Of a DNA stretch of 64,000 bases, positions 22,686 through 32,396 are shown piece by piece. The notes beneath the pieces are model-generated. The model ran no database searches. It was not told the origin of the DNA and was given only the letters and a program-made list of their open reading frames with translations. Every line of letters begins with the position of its first letter. Positions within the stretch are counted from its first letter, which is position 1. This DNA is from Cryobacterium sp. N22 (GTDB lineage Bacteria; Actinomycetota; Actinomycetes; Actinomycetales; Microbacteriaceae), in NCBI RefSeq assembly GCF_002929555.1, contig NZ_PJJP01000039.1, forward strand, positions 1 through 64,000, given 5' to 3'. Made by a program: the position numbers and the translations under genes.

Positions 22686-24237
22686 AGAACCAGCGGGACA
22701 GGCCGGCGCGAACCCGTTGCAGAGGCGACACCTTGCCCTGGGCGTTGGGTGTCAGCTCCAGCGGCTGGTAATCGGCGTAGCTGACCAGCTTCCAGCGCTC
22801 GTACTCGTCGACAGGCTGGTGCACCTCGATGTACTCGCCGCCGGGCAGACGCACGATACGGCCGGACTCATAGCCGTGCAGAACGATCTCGCGGTCCTTC
22901 TTCTGCAGCGCCAGGCACACCCGCTTGGTGATGAAGAATGCGATGAACGGGCCCAGGATCACGATCACCTGAAGAGCGTGGATGACACCCTCCATGGTGA
23001 GCTTGAAGTGGGTGGCGATGATGTCCGAGGACGCTGCCGCCCACAGGCCGGCGTAGAACGTGACACCGGCGGCGCCGATGGCCGTTCGGGTCGGCGCGTT
23101 GCGCGGACGGTCCAGGACGTGGTGCTCGCGCTTGTCGCCGGTGATCCAGGCCTCGATGAACGGGTAGATCAGCACCGTGACGATGAAGATACCGATGACG
23201 GTGAGGGGGATCAGGATGTTGAACGACCAGGTGTGGCCGAACCACACCCATTCCAGTCCCGGCGGTACCAGTCGCAGTGCTCCGTCGGCGAAACCGATGT
23301 ACCAGTCCGGCTGGGTTCCGGCAGACACCGGTGAGGGGTCGTACGGTCCGTAGTTCCAGATCGGATTGATCGTGAAGAACGAGGCCATCAGCATCACCAC
23401 GCCGAAGACGATGAAGAAGAATCCACCGGCCTTGGCGGCGTAGACCGGCAGCACCGGGTAGCCGACGACCCGTTCGTTCGTGTGGCCCGCACCGGGGTAC
23501 TGCGTGTGCTTGTGCACCACGACGAAGAGGAGGTGGATCGCGATCAGCGCGACGATGATCGCCGGCAGCAGCAGGATGTGCAGCGAATACAGGCGACCGA
23601 CGATGTCGGTGCCCGGGAACTCACCGCCGAAGAGCAGGAACGAGATCCAGGTTCCCACGACGGGGATGCCCTTGACCATGCCGTCGATGATCCGCAGGCC
23701 GTTGCCGGAGAGCAGGTCATCCGGCAGCGAGTAGCCGGTGAAGCCCTCGGCCATGGCCAGGATGAACAGCACGAAGCCGATCACCCAGTTGAGCTCGCGC
23801 GGCTTGCGGAAGGCTCCGGTGAAGTAGATGCGGAGCATGTGCAGGCCGATCGACGCCACGAACAGCAAAGCTGCCCAGTGGTGCACCTGGCGCATCAGGA
23901 GACCGCCGCGCACATCGAAGGAGATGTCCAGCGAAGACGCCATGGCCACGGACATCTCCACGCCCTTGAGCGGCACGTAGGAGCCGTCATAGTGCACTTC
24001 GGCCATCGATGCCTGGAAGAAGAAGGTCAGGAAGGACCCGGACAGCAGGATGATGACGAAGCTGTACAGCGCCACCTCACCCAGCATGAACGACCAGTGG
24101 TCTGGGAAGATCTTGCGACCTAGCTCCTTGACCAGGGTGGAGGCGCTGGTGCGCTCGTCGATGTAATTCGCCGCGGCGCCGGTCAAACCGCCGGGCTTCT
24201 TCGTCGCTGCGGGTTTCATATTAGTTGCGGTACTCAC
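22621..24237 (-). CDS. qcrB: Cytochrome bc1 complex cytochrome b subunit
   Basis: A 538-residue haem b subunit of the menaquinol:cytochrome c reductase. The N-terminal half has the four-helix haem domain with histidine ligands (MRQVHHWAALLFVASIGLHM and later IHLLFVVVHKH); the C-terminal half has the quinol site (PPGLEWVW segment) and extra helices. The GTG at 24237 overlaps the qcrA stop (GTGA) and has GGGAG upstream. Order ctaE-qcrC-qcrA-qcrB is standard for Actinobacteria. Confidence 0.95.
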   Translation of the reverse strand: MSTATNMKPAATKKPGGLTGAAANYIDERTSASTLVKELGRKIFPDHWSFMLGEVALYSFVIILLSGSFLTFFFQASMAEVHYDGSYVPLKGVEMSVAMASSLDISFDVRGGLLMRQVHHWAALLFVASIGLHMLRIYFTGAFRKPRELNWVIGFVLFILAMAEGFTGYSLPDDLLSGNGLRIIDGMVKGIPVVGTWISFLLFGGEFPGTDIVGRLYSLHILLLPAIIVALIAIHLLFVVVHKHTQYPGAGHTNERVVGYPVLPVYAAKAGGFFFIVFGVVMLMASFFTINPIWNYGPYDPSPVSAGTQPDWYIGFADGALRLVPPGLEWVWFGHTWSFNILIPLTVIGIFIVTVLIYPFIEAWITGDKREHHVLDRPRNAPTRTAIGAAGVTFYAGLWAAASSDIIATHFKLTMEGVIHALQVIVILGPFIAFFITKRVCLALQKKDREIVLHGYESGRIVRLPGGEYIEVHQPVDEYERWKLVSYADYQPLELTPNAQGKVSPLQRVRAGLSRWFFEDRIAPVGTKELEESHGDHH

Positions 24238-25307
24238 TGTCGCTCCCAAAAGCTCGGTCCGACGGGTTCAAGGAAATCGCTCTGGGCGATCAGGTATCCC
24301 TCGGAGTCCACCGCGATGGGCAGCTGGGGGAGTGCGCGCTTGGCCGGTCCGAAGATGACCTTGGCGTGGTCGGCCACGTCGAACTGCGACTGGTGGCACG
24401 GGCAGAGGAGGTGGTGCGTCTGCTGTTCGTACAGGCCCACCGGGCATCCGACGTGCGTGCAGATCTTGGAGTACGCGACGATGCCGTCGTAGGACCAGGT
24501 GACACGCTCGGGGAGCTGGTTGAGGTCTTCGGGCTTCATGCGCACGAGGATGACGGCGGCTTTCGCCTTCTCTTCGAGTCTGCCGTGCTCGAGGTCCTGC
24601 AGTCCCTCCGGGATCACGGCGAACGACGACCCGAGGGTCACGTCGGAGGCCTTGATCGGCGCCCCTGAGGGATCCAGGGCCAGCCTGGTGCCCTTCTTCC
24701 ACATGGTCTGATTCAAGAGGGCGACCGGGTCCTGGTCCTGCGGGGCGAGCCCGCGGAACAAGACGACAGCGGGGAGCGGGAACACCACGAGGGCACCGAT
24801 GAGGCTGTTGCGGATCAGGGCGCGACGGCCGAGGCCGGACTCCTCGATCACTTCGTGGTAGATCTCCACGGAACGCTCACGAGCCTGGTCGCTGCCGCGA
24901 ACCGGGTGGCGCTGATCGATGCCTTCGGTGTTGGGCATCAGGGACTTGCCCCAGTGCACGATGCCGATACCGAGTGCCAGCAGCGCCAGCGCGAGTCCGA
25001 TACCGATGAACAGGTTGTTCAACCGCACCGAACCCGGTTCCTCGGGAACGATCGGGAAGACCATGTACGCCGCGATAGCGAAGATGCTGCCGACAACGGA
25101 CAGGTAGAACAGGGTGTAGACGGTGCGCTCCGCGCGCTTCTCTGCGCGCGGGTCGAGGTCGGTCACACGCTGTCGGTGCGGCGGCAGGCCGGGATTCTTC
25201 AACGCGTCGCGTGCAACCACGGCGGTGCCCGCGGCGGCCGTGACGTGCTCGACGCTCGAGGAGTCGGCAGCGGTCAGGTCCTTTCCGCTGGTCTCATCGC
25301 TGGCCAT
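24234..25307 (-). CDS. qcrA: Rieske iron-sulfur subunit of the cytochrome bc1 complex
   Basis: A 357-residue subunit with three membrane helices in its N-terminal half, as in other actinobacterial QcrA, and a C-terminal Rieske domain. The [2Fe-2S] ligands are in CTHVGCPVGLY and LLCPCHQSQFD. GAAGGAG before the ATG at 25307 is a strong ribosome binding site. It overlaps qcrB by 4 bp. Confidence 0.95.
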   Translation of the reverse strand: MASDETSGKDLTAADSSSVEHVTAAAGTAVVARDALKNPGLPPHRQRVTDLDPRAEKRAERTVYTLFYLSVVGSIFAIAAYMVFPIVPEEPGSVRLNNLFIGIGLALALLALGIGIVHWGKSLMPNTEGIDQRHPVRGSDQARERSVEIYHEVIEESGLGRRALIRNSLIGALVVFPLPAVVLFRGLAPQDQDPVALLNQTMWKKGTRLALDPSGAPIKASDVTLGSSFAVIPEGLQDLEHGRLEEKAKAAVILVRMKPEDLNQLPERVTWSYDGIVAYSKICTHVGCPVGLYEQQTHHLLCPCHQSQFDVADHAKVIFGPAKRALPQLPIAVDSEGYLIAQSDFLEPVGPSFWERQ

Positions 25308-25361
25308 GGTTCTCCTTCGGGGGCGCTGTCTGTGGTCGCTGTGTCATATTCCGGGTGCCGA

Positions 25362-26174
25362 TCAATTTGATTTCGCCGCGATCCACACGGTCAGGGCGAC
25401 GATGGCGCCCAGACCGAAGATCCAGAGGAACAGTCCTTCTGACACCGGTCCGAGGGACCCGAGGGCGAATCCACCCGGAGACGGGTTGTTGTCGAGGTAC
25501 TTGAGGTAGGTGATGATGTCGCGCTTGTCTTCGGGCGAGATGTTCATGTCGTTGAACACCGGCATGTTCTGCGGTCCGGTGACCATGGCCTCGTAGATGT
25601 GCTCCGGGCTGACGCCCTCCAGCGCGGGAGCGTACTTGCCCTCGGTGAGCGCGCCGCCGGCCCCGGCGACGTTGTGGCACATGGCGCAGTTGATGCGGAA
25701 CAACTCGGCTCCGGCTGCGGCGTCGCCCTCGGCATCGAGGTACTCGGCTTCGGGCAGTGCCGGGCCGGGAGCGAGGGATGCGACGTAGGCGACCAGAGCC
25801 GCGGTCTGCTCCTCGGTGAACTGAACCGGCTTGACGATGGCTTGCGGACCGTTGGCCTGCATGGGCATGCGTCCGGTGCCGACCTGGAAGTCGACGGACG
25901 CGGCACCCACACCGATCAGGCTGGGACCGGTACCGGTTCCATCGGCGCTGAGGCCGTGGCAGGTTGCGCAGTTCGCGGCGAAGAGTTTTTCACCCTCGCT
26001 GATGGTCTGCTGCGACGCCGTTTCGGTCTGTGCGGTGGCCGTGCTGGTGCTGACCATCGCGTACGCGCCGCCGGTGAAGAGCAGTCCGATCGCGATCAAC
26101 GCGACGCTGGCGACCGGGCTGCGCCGTCCGGTGCGACGTGCGCGGCCGTTGGTAGGTTTCTTAGTCCTGGGCAT
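25362..26174 (-). CDS. qcrC: Dihaem cytochrome c subunit of the bc1 complex
   Basis: A 270-residue protein with an N-terminal membrane anchor (VASVALIAIGLLFTGGAYAM), two cytochrome c domains with haem motifs CATCHG and CAMCHN, and a C-terminal membrane helix. It links the bc1 complex directly to oxidase without a soluble cytochrome c, as known for actinobacterial supercomplexes. It lies 54 bp before qcrA and 24 bp after ctaE. Confidence 0.95.
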   Translation of the reverse strand: MPRTKKPTNGRARRTGRRSPVASVALIAIGLLFTGGAYAMVSTSTATAQTETASQQTISEGEKLFAANCATCHGLSADGTGTGPSLIGVGAASVDFQVGTGRMPMQANGPQAIVKPVQFTEEQTAALVAYVASLAPGPALPEAEYLDAEGDAAAGAELFRINCAMCHNVAGAGGALTEGKYAPALEGVSPEHIYEAMVTGPQNMPVFNDMNISPEDKRDIITYLKYLDNNPSPGGFALGSLGPVSEGLFLWIFGLGAIVALTVWIAAKSN

Positions 26175-26198
26175 ACTGAGTGTGTCCGCTCCTGCTTG

Positions 26199-26828
26199 TT
26201 ATTTGAGAACGTAGATGACCAGGAAGAGCCCGATCCACACGACGTCGACGAAATGCCAGTAGTACGAGACCACGATGGCGCTGGTGGCTTCCTTGTGACC
26301 GAAGTTCTTGACCGCGAAACCGCGACCGATCACGAGGAGGAAGGCAATGAGTCCGGCGGTCACGTGGATGCCGTGGAATCCGGTGGTGAGGTAGAACGCC
26401 GAGCCGTAAGCGTTGGAGGCGAGTGTGACGCCTTCCGACACGAGGGTCGCGTACTCCAGGACCTGGCCGGAGACGAAGATGGCGCCGAGCGCATAGGTGA
26501 GGAAGAACCACTCGACCATGCCCCACTGGCTGGGCTTCCAGCCCGTGGACCTGGCCTGCAGGCGCTCGGCGGCGAACACGCCGAACTGGCAGGTGATCGA
26601 GGAGGAGACCAGGACCAGGGTGTTCACCAGGGCGAAGACGAAGTTGTGCTTTTCCGTCTCGAACTGCCACAGCTCCGGGGAGGTGGACCGCAAGGTGAAG
26701 TAGATGGCGAAGAGGCCAGCGAAGAACATGACCTCGCTACCCAGCCAGACAATGGTGCCAACCGCCACGCTGTTGGGCCTGTTAACTACGGGAATGGTCG
26801 CCCGGGGAGAAATTGAGGTCGTCGTCAC
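26199..26828 (-). CDS. ctaE: Cytochrome c oxidase subunit III
   Basis: A 209-residue subunit III with five membrane helices; [20 protein letters not shown] and the C-terminal [14 protein letters not shown] are family signatures. The start is GTG 26828: a CATAAT -10 box ends 6 nt before it, so the transcript is probably leaderless, although GGAGGA also lies in the spacer. It heads the minus-strand operon ctaE-qcrC-qcrA-qcrB-rlmA and is separated from the rest of the oxidase genes (18593-21643). Confidence 0.94.
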   Translation of the reverse strand: MTTTSISPRATIPVVNRPNSVAVGTIVWLGSEVMFFAGLFAIYFTLRSTSPELWQFETEKHNFVFALVNTLVLVSSSITCQFGVFAAERLQARSTGWKPSQWGMVEWFFLTYALGAIFVSGQVLEYATLVSEGVTLASNAYGSAFYLTTGFHGIHVTAGLIAFLLVIGRGFAVKNFGHKEATSAIVVSYYWHFVDVVWIGLFLVIYVLK

Positions 26829-26834
26829 TCCTCC

Positions 26835-26840
26835 ATTATG
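26835..26840 (-). promoter_or_regulatory. Leaderless -10 box of ctaE-qcrCAB
   Basis: CATAAT on the minus strand, 6 nt before the ctaE GTG. It decides the start against a longer in-frame reading to 26915. Confidence 0.5.
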
Positions 26841-26958
26841 ACCGATTCCTCCACAGGTTTTTCTCAAGGTGAAGTGCCATAAGACCCTAATGTGAAAAAT
26901 GGCCTCCCCAACCACAGGCTCTCGGTGCCGAAATGCCGGCCGGGGGAGCGCCGGCGCT

Positions 26959-26964
26959 TAAGAT
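26959..26964 (+). promoter_or_regulatory. Leaderless -10 box of trpD
   Basis: TAAGAT followed by 6 nt and ATG 26971, the same arrangement as before the M20 gene at 16403. Confidence 0.55.
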
Positions 26965-26970
26965 TGGGCC

Positions 26971-28023
26971 ATGCTCGAATCCCAGTCTTGGCCCGCCGTT
27001 CTCGATGCCCTTCTGCGTAGAGAGGACCTGAGCGTCGCCGATGCGGCCTGGAGCATGGAACGCATCATGCTCGGTGAGGCCACTCCGGCCCAGCTCGCCG
27101 GCTTCCTGGTGGCGTTGCGCGCCAAGGGCGAGACCGTGGATGAGATCGTCGGTTTCCGGGACGCGATCCTCGACCACGCCGTTCCGCTGAACGTCAACTC
27201 GATGGGGCTGGACATCGTCGGCACCGGGGGAGACCGGTTCGGCACCGTGAACGTCTCGACCATGGCATCGATAGTGTGTGCGGCGTCCGGCGTGCCGGTG
27301 ATCAAACACGGCAATCGGGCGGCCAGTTCCGCATCGGGTTCGTCAGACGTGCTCGCCGCGCTGGGTATCGACCTGACCCTGTCGGCCGACGTCGTGGCCT
27401 CGATCCTGGCCGCCACCGGCATCACCTTCGCCTACGCAGCGGCGTTCCACCCCGGTTTCCGGCACGCCGCCGCCGTTCGGGCCGAGCTGGGCATCCCCAC
27501 GGTGTTCAACTTCCTCGGCCCTCTGGTCAACCCTGCCCGCCCGGAAGCATCCGCGGTCGGTGTGGCCAACCTCGACAGGGTCCCGCTGTTCGTCGGGGTT
27601 TTCCAGACCCGCGGCGCGTCGGCACTGGTGTTCCGCGGTGACGATGGCCTCGATGAGCTGACCACGACGGGTCACAGTCACGTCTGGGAGGTGTCCAGGG
27701 GTCTGGTCACCGAGCACGACATCGATCCGCGCGATCTCGGCATCCCGCGGGCGACCATGAGCCAACTGATCGGCGGTTCGCCGGAACACAACGCCAAAGT
27801 GGTGCACTCGGTCCTCGCCGGTGAGCACGGACCGGTGCGGGACATCGTGCTCCTGAACGCGGCAGCGGGCCTGGTCGCCTACGACCTCGCTCACGATCCC
27901 GCGCAGTCGCAGGTCAGCATCCTGGACCGGTTTCGGGCGAAACTGGCCGTGGCAGGGCAGGCCATCGACTCCGGCGCGGGAACCGCAAAGCTCGCTGACT
28001 GGGTGCAGGCCAGCCGCGCCTGA
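26971..28023 (+). CDS. trpD: Anthranilate phosphoribosyltransferase
   Basis: A 350-residue enzyme of tryptophan synthesis that joins anthranilate to PRPP. The PRPP-binding motif GTGGDRFGTVNVST and the KHGNRAASSASGSSDVLAALG segment are intact, as is the later HPGFRHAAAVRAELGIPTVF. No other trp genes are nearby; trpD next to ctaE is also the order in mycobacteria. It is divergent from ctaE with a leaderless-type start. Confidence 0.95.
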   Translation: MLESQSWPAVLDALLRREDLSVADAAWSMERIMLGEATPAQLAGFLVALRAKGETVDEIVGFRDAILDHAVPLNVNSMGLDIVGTGGDRFGTVNVSTMASIVCAASGVPVIKHGNRAASSASGSSDVLAALGIDLTLSADVVASILAATGITFAYAAAFHPGFRHAAAVRAELGIPTVFNFLGPLVNPARPEASAVGVANLDRVPLFVGVFQTRGASALVFRGDDGLDELTTTGHSHVWEVSRGLVTEHDIDPRDLGIPRATMSQLIGGSPEHNAKVVHSVLAGEHGPVRDIVLLNAAAGLVAYDLAHDPAQSQVSILDRFRAKLAVAGQAIDSGAGTAKLADWVQASRA

Positions 28024-28036
28024 CCTGCCGGGCTAT

Positions 28037-28078
28037 CCGGTTGCGCAGCCCCGCAGGTGTGCGGGGCTGCGCAACCGG
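28037..28078. terminator. 19-bp perfect hairpin between trpD and glpK
   Basis: Stem ccggttgcgcagccccgca, loop ggtg, and exact complement at 28060-28078. There is no T-run. It lies between two convergent genes and probably ends both transcripts. Confidence 0.7.
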
Positions 28079-28109
28079 CGGCGGCGGCTTCAGCTGGAGG
28101 TTCTGACGG

Positions 28110-29624
28110 TTAGAGCACGTCCTCGTCGACCCAGTCGAAGGTCTTGGTGACGGCCTTCTTCCAGTTGCGCAGCTGGCGGGCGCTTTCCTCCTCGCTCAAC
28201 TTCGGCGTCCAGCGGCTGTCTTCCTGCCACTGCGACCGCAGCTCGTCCAGGGTGCTCCAGAAGCCGACCGCGAGGCCCGCCGCGTAGGCTGCGCCGAGCG
28301 CGGTGGTTTCGGCGACGACCGGACGCACCACGGGCACACCGATGATGTCGGCCTGGAACTGCATGAGCAGGTTGTTCTTGATCATGCCGCCGTCGACCTT
28401 GAGTTCGGTCAGCGGCACCCCGGAGTCGGCATTCACCGCATCGAGCACCTCGCGGGTCTGGAAGGCCGTGGCCTCCAGCGCCGCCCGGGCGATGTGGCCC
28501 TTGTTGACGAACCGGGTCAGGCCGACCAGGGCGCCGCGGGCATCCGAGCGCCAGTACGGCGCGAACAGGCCGCTGAAGGCCGGCACGAAATACGCACCGC
28601 CGTTGTCGTCGACCGTGGCGGCGAGCTTCTCGATCTCCTCCGAGGAGGTGATCATGCCCAGGTTGTCGCGCAGCCACTGCACCAGGGCGCCGGTGACGGC
28701 GATCGACCCCTCCAGGGCGTAGTGCGGTTCGGCGTCGCCGAGCTTGTAACCCAGTGTGGTCAGCAGGCCGTTCTTGGAGTGGATGATCTCGGTGCCGGTG
28801 TTGAAGATCAGGAAGTTACCGGTGCCGTAGGTGTTCTTCGCCTCGCCCTGGTCGAAGGCGGCCTGGCCGAACGTGGCGGCCTGCTGGTCGCCGAGGATGC
28901 CCGCGATCGGCACCTCGCGCAACAGGCTGTGCTCGTTGACCGTGCCGTAGACCTCGCTCGAGGACTTGATTTCGGGCAGCATCGACTTCGGCACATTGAA
29001 GATGCGCAGGATCTCGTCATCCCACTGCAGCGTCTCCAGGTCCATGAACAGGGTCCTGCTGGCGTTGGTGACGTCGGTGGCGTGTACGCCGCCCTCCAGG
29101 CCCCCGGTGAGGTTCCAGAGCACCCACGAGTCCGTGGTGCCGAACATCAGGTCGCCGGCCTCGGCCTTGGCCCGGGCACCCTCAACGTTCTCGAGGATCC
29201 AGACGATCTTGGTACCGGAGAAGTAGGTCGCCAGCGGCAGGCCCACCTTCTGCTTGAACCGCTCCACGCCGCCGTCGGCGGCGAGCCGGTCGACGATCGG
29301 CTGGGTGCGGGTGTCCTGCCAGACAATGGCGTTATAGACGGGCTTGCCGGTGGTGCGGTCCCAGACCACTGCGGTTTCGCGCTGGTTGGTGATGCCGACC
29401 GCGGCGATGTCGTGCCGGGTGAGGTTGGCCTTGGAGAGCGCTTGGCCGATCACCTCACGGGTGTTGTCCCAGATCTCCATCGGGTCGTGTTCCACCCAGC
29501 CGGCGCGGGGGAAGATCTGCTCGTGCTCGAGTTGTCCGGTCGAGACGATGGATCCGGCGTGGTCGAAGATGATGGCGCGAGAGCTCGTGGTGCCCTGATC
29601 GATGGCGAGTACATACTTAGCCAT
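28110..29624 (-). CDS. glpK: Glycerol kinase
   Basis: A 504-residue FGGY-family kinase that phosphorylates glycerol to glycerol 3-phosphate. The N-terminal phosphate motif [16 protein letters not shown] and the C-terminal FGGY signature region ([19 protein letters not shown]) are present and the length is normal. AAGGAGG precedes the ATG at 29624. glpF lies 120 bp upstream on the same strand. Confidence 0.96.
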   Translation of the reverse strand: MAKYVLAIDQGTTSSRAIIFDHAGSIVSTGQLEHEQIFPRAGWVEHDPMEIWDNTREVIGQALSKANLTRHDIAAVGITNQRETAVVWDRTTGKPVYNAIVWQDTRTQPIVDRLAADGGVERFKQKVGLPLATYFSGTKIVWILENVEGARAKAEAGDLMFGTTDSWVLWNLTGGLEGGVHATDVTNASRTLFMDLETLQWDDEILRIFNVPKSMLPEIKSSSEVYGTVNEHSLLREVPIAGILGDQQAATFGQAAFDQGEAKNTYGTGNFLIFNTGTEIIHSKNGLLTTLGYKLGDAEPHYALEGSIAVTGALVQWLRDNLGMITSSEEIEKLAATVDDNGGAYFVPAFSGLFAPYWRSDARGALVGLTRFVNKGHIARAALEATAFQTREVLDAVNADSGVPLTELKVDGGMIKNNLLMQFQADIIGVPVVRPVVAETTALGAAYAAGLAVGFWSTLDELRSQWQEDSRWTPKLSEEESARQLRNWKKAVTKTFDWVDEDVL

Positions 29625-29662
29625 GGTGTACCTCCTTGTACGTTGCGTGGTGGCTTGAACAG

Positions 29663-29687
29663 ACTATAAAACCGTCTGGCGGTTTTT
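29663..29687 (-). promoter_or_regulatory. Probable glpK promoter with an inverted repeat
   Basis: On the minus strand a TATAGT -10 hexamer (29663-29668) is abutted upstream by the inverted repeat aaaccg-ccaga-cggttt. This is where a repressor of glycerol genes could sit. The regulator is not in the window. Confidence 0.42.
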
Positions 29688-29709
29688 AGGTGGTGTGTTG
29701 CACAGCGAA

Positions 29710-29739
29710 GCAGGCCGGTCCGTGGAGGGACCGGCCTGC
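29710..29739 (-). terminator. Hairpin after glpF
   Basis: Stem gcaggccggtcc, loop gtggag, exact complement ggaccggcctgc, starting just past the glpF stop. There is no T-run, so it may be a partial terminator between glpF and glpK. Confidence 0.55.
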
Positions 29740-29744
29740 CACGG

Positions 29745-30509
29745 TTACGCGATGACCGGCAGCCAGACCAGCGACGCCCAGCCCGCCAGGACTCCGCCGA
29801 TGACGGGTCCGACAACGGGAACCCAGGAGTAGGCCCAGTCCGAGGAGCCCTTGCCCTTGATCGGCAGGATGAAGTGCGCGATCCGGGGGCTGAGGTCACG
29901 GGCCGGGTTGATGGCGTACCCGGTGGGGCCACCGAGCGAGACGCCGATGACGAGAACCAGCAGCGCAACGGGCAGCGCCCCCAGCGCAGCGAGACCGCCG
30001 CTCTCGCCCTGACGGCCGCCGCCGAATGCGATCACCACGAAGACCAGCACGAAGGTGCCGATGATCTCGGTGACCAGGTTCCAGCCGTACGAGCGGATGG
30101 CCGGCCCGGTCGAGAAGGTTCCGAGCTTGTTGGCGGGCTCGGGCTCCTCGTCGTAGTGCTGCTTGTAGGCCAGCCAGCACACGACGGCGCCGAGGAAGGC
30201 ACCGAGGAACTCGCCGGCCAGATAAACGAGCACGGACAGGAAGTTCACCGGGACGCCGAGGCCGAATTCGGTGGCGCCAGAGGCGACGAGGCCGAGGGTG
30301 ACGGCCGGGTTGAGGTGTGCGCCTGAGTTGTATGCCACCGTGACACCGGCGAAGACCGCGAAGGCCCAGCCGAAGGTCACCATGAGGAACCCGCCGCCGA
30401 AACCCTTATTCTTCGTCAGGGCCACGTTGGCCACGACACCACAACCAAGGAGGATGAGCATCCCTGTGCCCAGCACCTCCGACAAAAATACAAGACCGAT
30501 ATTGTCCAC
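29745..30509 (-). CDS. glpF: Glycerol uptake facilitator (aquaglyceroporin)
   Basis: A 254-residue MIP-family channel with six membrane helices. Both NPA pore boxes are present (SGAHLNPAVTLG and GYAINPARDLSP); the Asp after the second NPAR is typical of glycerol-conducting members. GTG 30509 has GAAAGG upstream. It is followed by glpK and is divergent from dhaKLM, so this region handles glycerol entry and phosphorylation and dihydroxyacetone phosphorylation. Confidence 0.93.
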   Translation of the reverse strand: MDNIGLVFLSEVLGTGMLILLGCGVVANVALTKNKGFGGGFLMVTFGWAFAVFAGVTVAYNSGAHLNPAVTLGLVASGATEFGLGVPVNFLSVLVYLAGEFLGAFLGAVVCWLAYKQHYDEEPEPANKLGTFSTGPAIRSYGWNLVTEIIGTFVLVFVVIAFGGGRQGESGGLAALGALPVALLVLVIGVSLGGPTGYAINPARDLSPRIAHFILPIKGKGSSDWAYSWVPVVGPVIGGVLAGWASLVWLPVIA

Positions 30510-30743
30510 GATGACCTTTCTCGTAAGAATCGAGATGCCGGCTGTACCGGAGCAATCCCTTCGCGGTGAGCGATTTCGCAGTCACCATAGCGCGGGCGGG
30601 GCGCGAGCGAAATAGTCCCGGTGGGCAGCATCATCTGCCTCTTACCCAGACCGATGGCAGCGCGTAGGTTGTGCAGGGAGCACAGTTACGTGCCCGGCGC
30701 TGAAGCCTGCGCCGATCGATCCCGACGAAACGAAGGAATGGTC

Positions 30744-31745
30744 ATGAAAAAGCTTGTCAACGACCCGAAGAACGTTGTCGACGAAGCCGTCGCCGGTTTC
30801 GGTGCGGCGCACGCGGATATCGTGCGTGTTTCCCTGGACCCCGTGTTCATCGTGCGTGCGGACGCGCCGGTGGCGGGAAAGGTCGGCATCGTCAGCGGCG
30901 GTGGCAGCGGGCACGAGCCCCTGCACGGTGGTTTCGTCGGGTTCGGCATGCTGGATGCGGCGGTGCCGGGCGCCGTGTTCACGTCGCCGACCCCCGACCC
31001 GATCCTGGCCGCCACCAAGGCCGTCGACGGGGGAGCCGGGGTGCTGCACATCGTGAAGAACTACACAGGCGACGTGCTGAACTTCGAGACCGCGGCGGAT
31101 CTGGCCGAGGCCGATGAGATCGAGGTGCGCACGGTGATCGTCAACGACGACGTCGCCGTGAAGGACTCGCTGTACACCGCGGGGCGCAGGGGAGTGGCCG
31201 GCACCGTGCTCGTGGAGAAGATCGCCGGTGCGGCCGCCGAACGCGGTGACGACCTGACCGCCGTGGCGACCGTCGCCGAGAAGGTGATCGGCCAGGTGCG
31301 CTCGATGGGCGTGGCGCTCACGCCGTGCGTCGTGCCCCACGCCGGGGAGCCCAGCTTCACCCTCGCCGACGACGAGATCGAGATCGGCATCGGGATCCAC
31401 GGCGAGCCCGGGCGTGAGCGGATCAAGCTCGAACCGGCCGATGCGATCGTCGACCGGATCCTCGGACCGATCCTGGACGACATCCCCTACGCATCCGGGG
31501 ACAAGGTCCTGCTCTTCGTCAACGGAATGGGCGGGACGCCCCAGGTTGAGCTGTACATTGTATTTCGACGGGCCGCCGAAGTTCTCGCCGAGCGAGGCAT
31601 CGAGGTGACACGCACGCTCGTCGGCAATTTCACAACATCACTGGAGATGCAGGGCATGTCGATCACGGTTCTCAAACTCGACGATGAGTTGACCGCCCTG
31701 TGGGATGCTCCGGTGCACACGGCCGCACTGCGGTGGGGAAAGTAG
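30744..31745 (+). CDS. dhaK: Dihydroxyacetone kinase subunit DhaK
   Basis: A 333-residue substrate-binding subunit of the PTS-type dihydroxyacetone kinase. The segment [18 protein letters not shown] carries the histidine that binds the ketone covalently. The ATG at 30744 is preferred over the one at 30738 because AAGGA then has normal spacing and the protein begins MKKLVNDP, as in the family. First of three genes, dhaK-dhaL-dhaM. Confidence 0.95.
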   Translation: MKKLVNDPKNVVDEAVAGFGAAHADIVRVSLDPVFIVRADAPVAGKVGIVSGGGSGHEPLHGGFVGFGMLDAAVPGAVFTSPTPDPILAATKAVDGGAGVLHIVKNYTGDVLNFETAADLAEADEIEVRTVIVNDDVAVKDSLYTAGRRGVAGTVLVEKIAGAAAERGDDLTAVATVAEKVIGQVRSMGVALTPCVVPHAGEPSFTLADDEIEIGIGIHGEPGRERIKLEPADAIVDRILGPILDDIPYASGDKVLLFVNGMGGTPQVELYIVFRRAAEVLAERGIEVTRTLVGNFTTSLEMQGMSITVLKLDDELTALWDAPVHTAALRWGK

Positions 31746-31755
31746 GGAAGACCGA

Positions 31756-32394
31756 ATGAGCGTAGACGTCGCATGGGCCCAGGCCTGGATCAGGAGCAGC
31801 GCGAAGGTTCTCTCTGAGCACCGCGCCGAGCTGAACACCCTCGACCGCGAGATCGGCGACGGTGATCACGGCGAGAACATGGACAGGGGCTTCCAGGCCG
31901 TCCTGCCCAAGCTCGAGGCGTTGGCTGACGTGGAAACTCCTGGTGAACTGCTCAAGGCTCTCGCGGCGACGCTCATTTCGACCGTCGGCGGTGCGGCCGG
32001 TCCGCTCTATGGCACCGCGTACCTCAAGGCCGCCGCCGCCGTGAGCGGGGCCGCCGAACTGGACGGCCCGGCCGTCGTCGCCCTGCTGACGGCCGGGCGG
32101 GACGGCATCGTGCTGCGCGGCAAGGCCGAATCCGGTGACAAGACCATGGTGGATGCCTGGACCCCGGCAGTGGAGGCGGCCGTCGAGGCCGAAGCCGCCG
32201 GGGCCAGCCCCAGCCTGATCCTGGCCGCCGCCGCAGACGCTGCCGAGGCCGGCGCCGTTGCGACCGAACCCTGGGTGGCGCGGAAGGGCCGGGCGAGTTA
32301 CCTGGGGGAGCGAGCCATCGGCCATCGCGATCCCGGCGCTCAGTCGACGGCGCTCATCCTCCGCTGCGGCGCCGATGCGGCCGCACAGTCCTGA
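31756..32394 (+). CDS. dhaL: Dihydroxyacetone kinase ADP-binding subunit DhaL
   Basis: A 212-residue subunit holding ADP/ATP as a cofactor. The Asp ligands for magnesium are in DREIGDGDHGENMDRGF, and STVGGAAGPLYGTAYLKAA is a family signature. DhaL-bound ATP phosphorylates dihydroxyacetone on DhaK and is regenerated by DhaM. The ATG at 31756 is 10 bp after dhaK. Confidence 0.95.
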   Translation: MSVDVAWAQAWIRSSAKVLSEHRAELNTLDREIGDGDHGENMDRGFQAVLPKLEALADVETPGELLKALAATLISTVGGAAGPLYGTAYLKAAAAVSGAAELDGPAVVALLTAGRDGIVLRGKAESGDKTMVDAWTPAVEAAVEAEAAGASPSLILAAAADAAEAGAVATEPWVARKGRASYLGERAIGHRDPGAQSTALILRCGADAAAQS

Positions 32395-32396
32395 TT

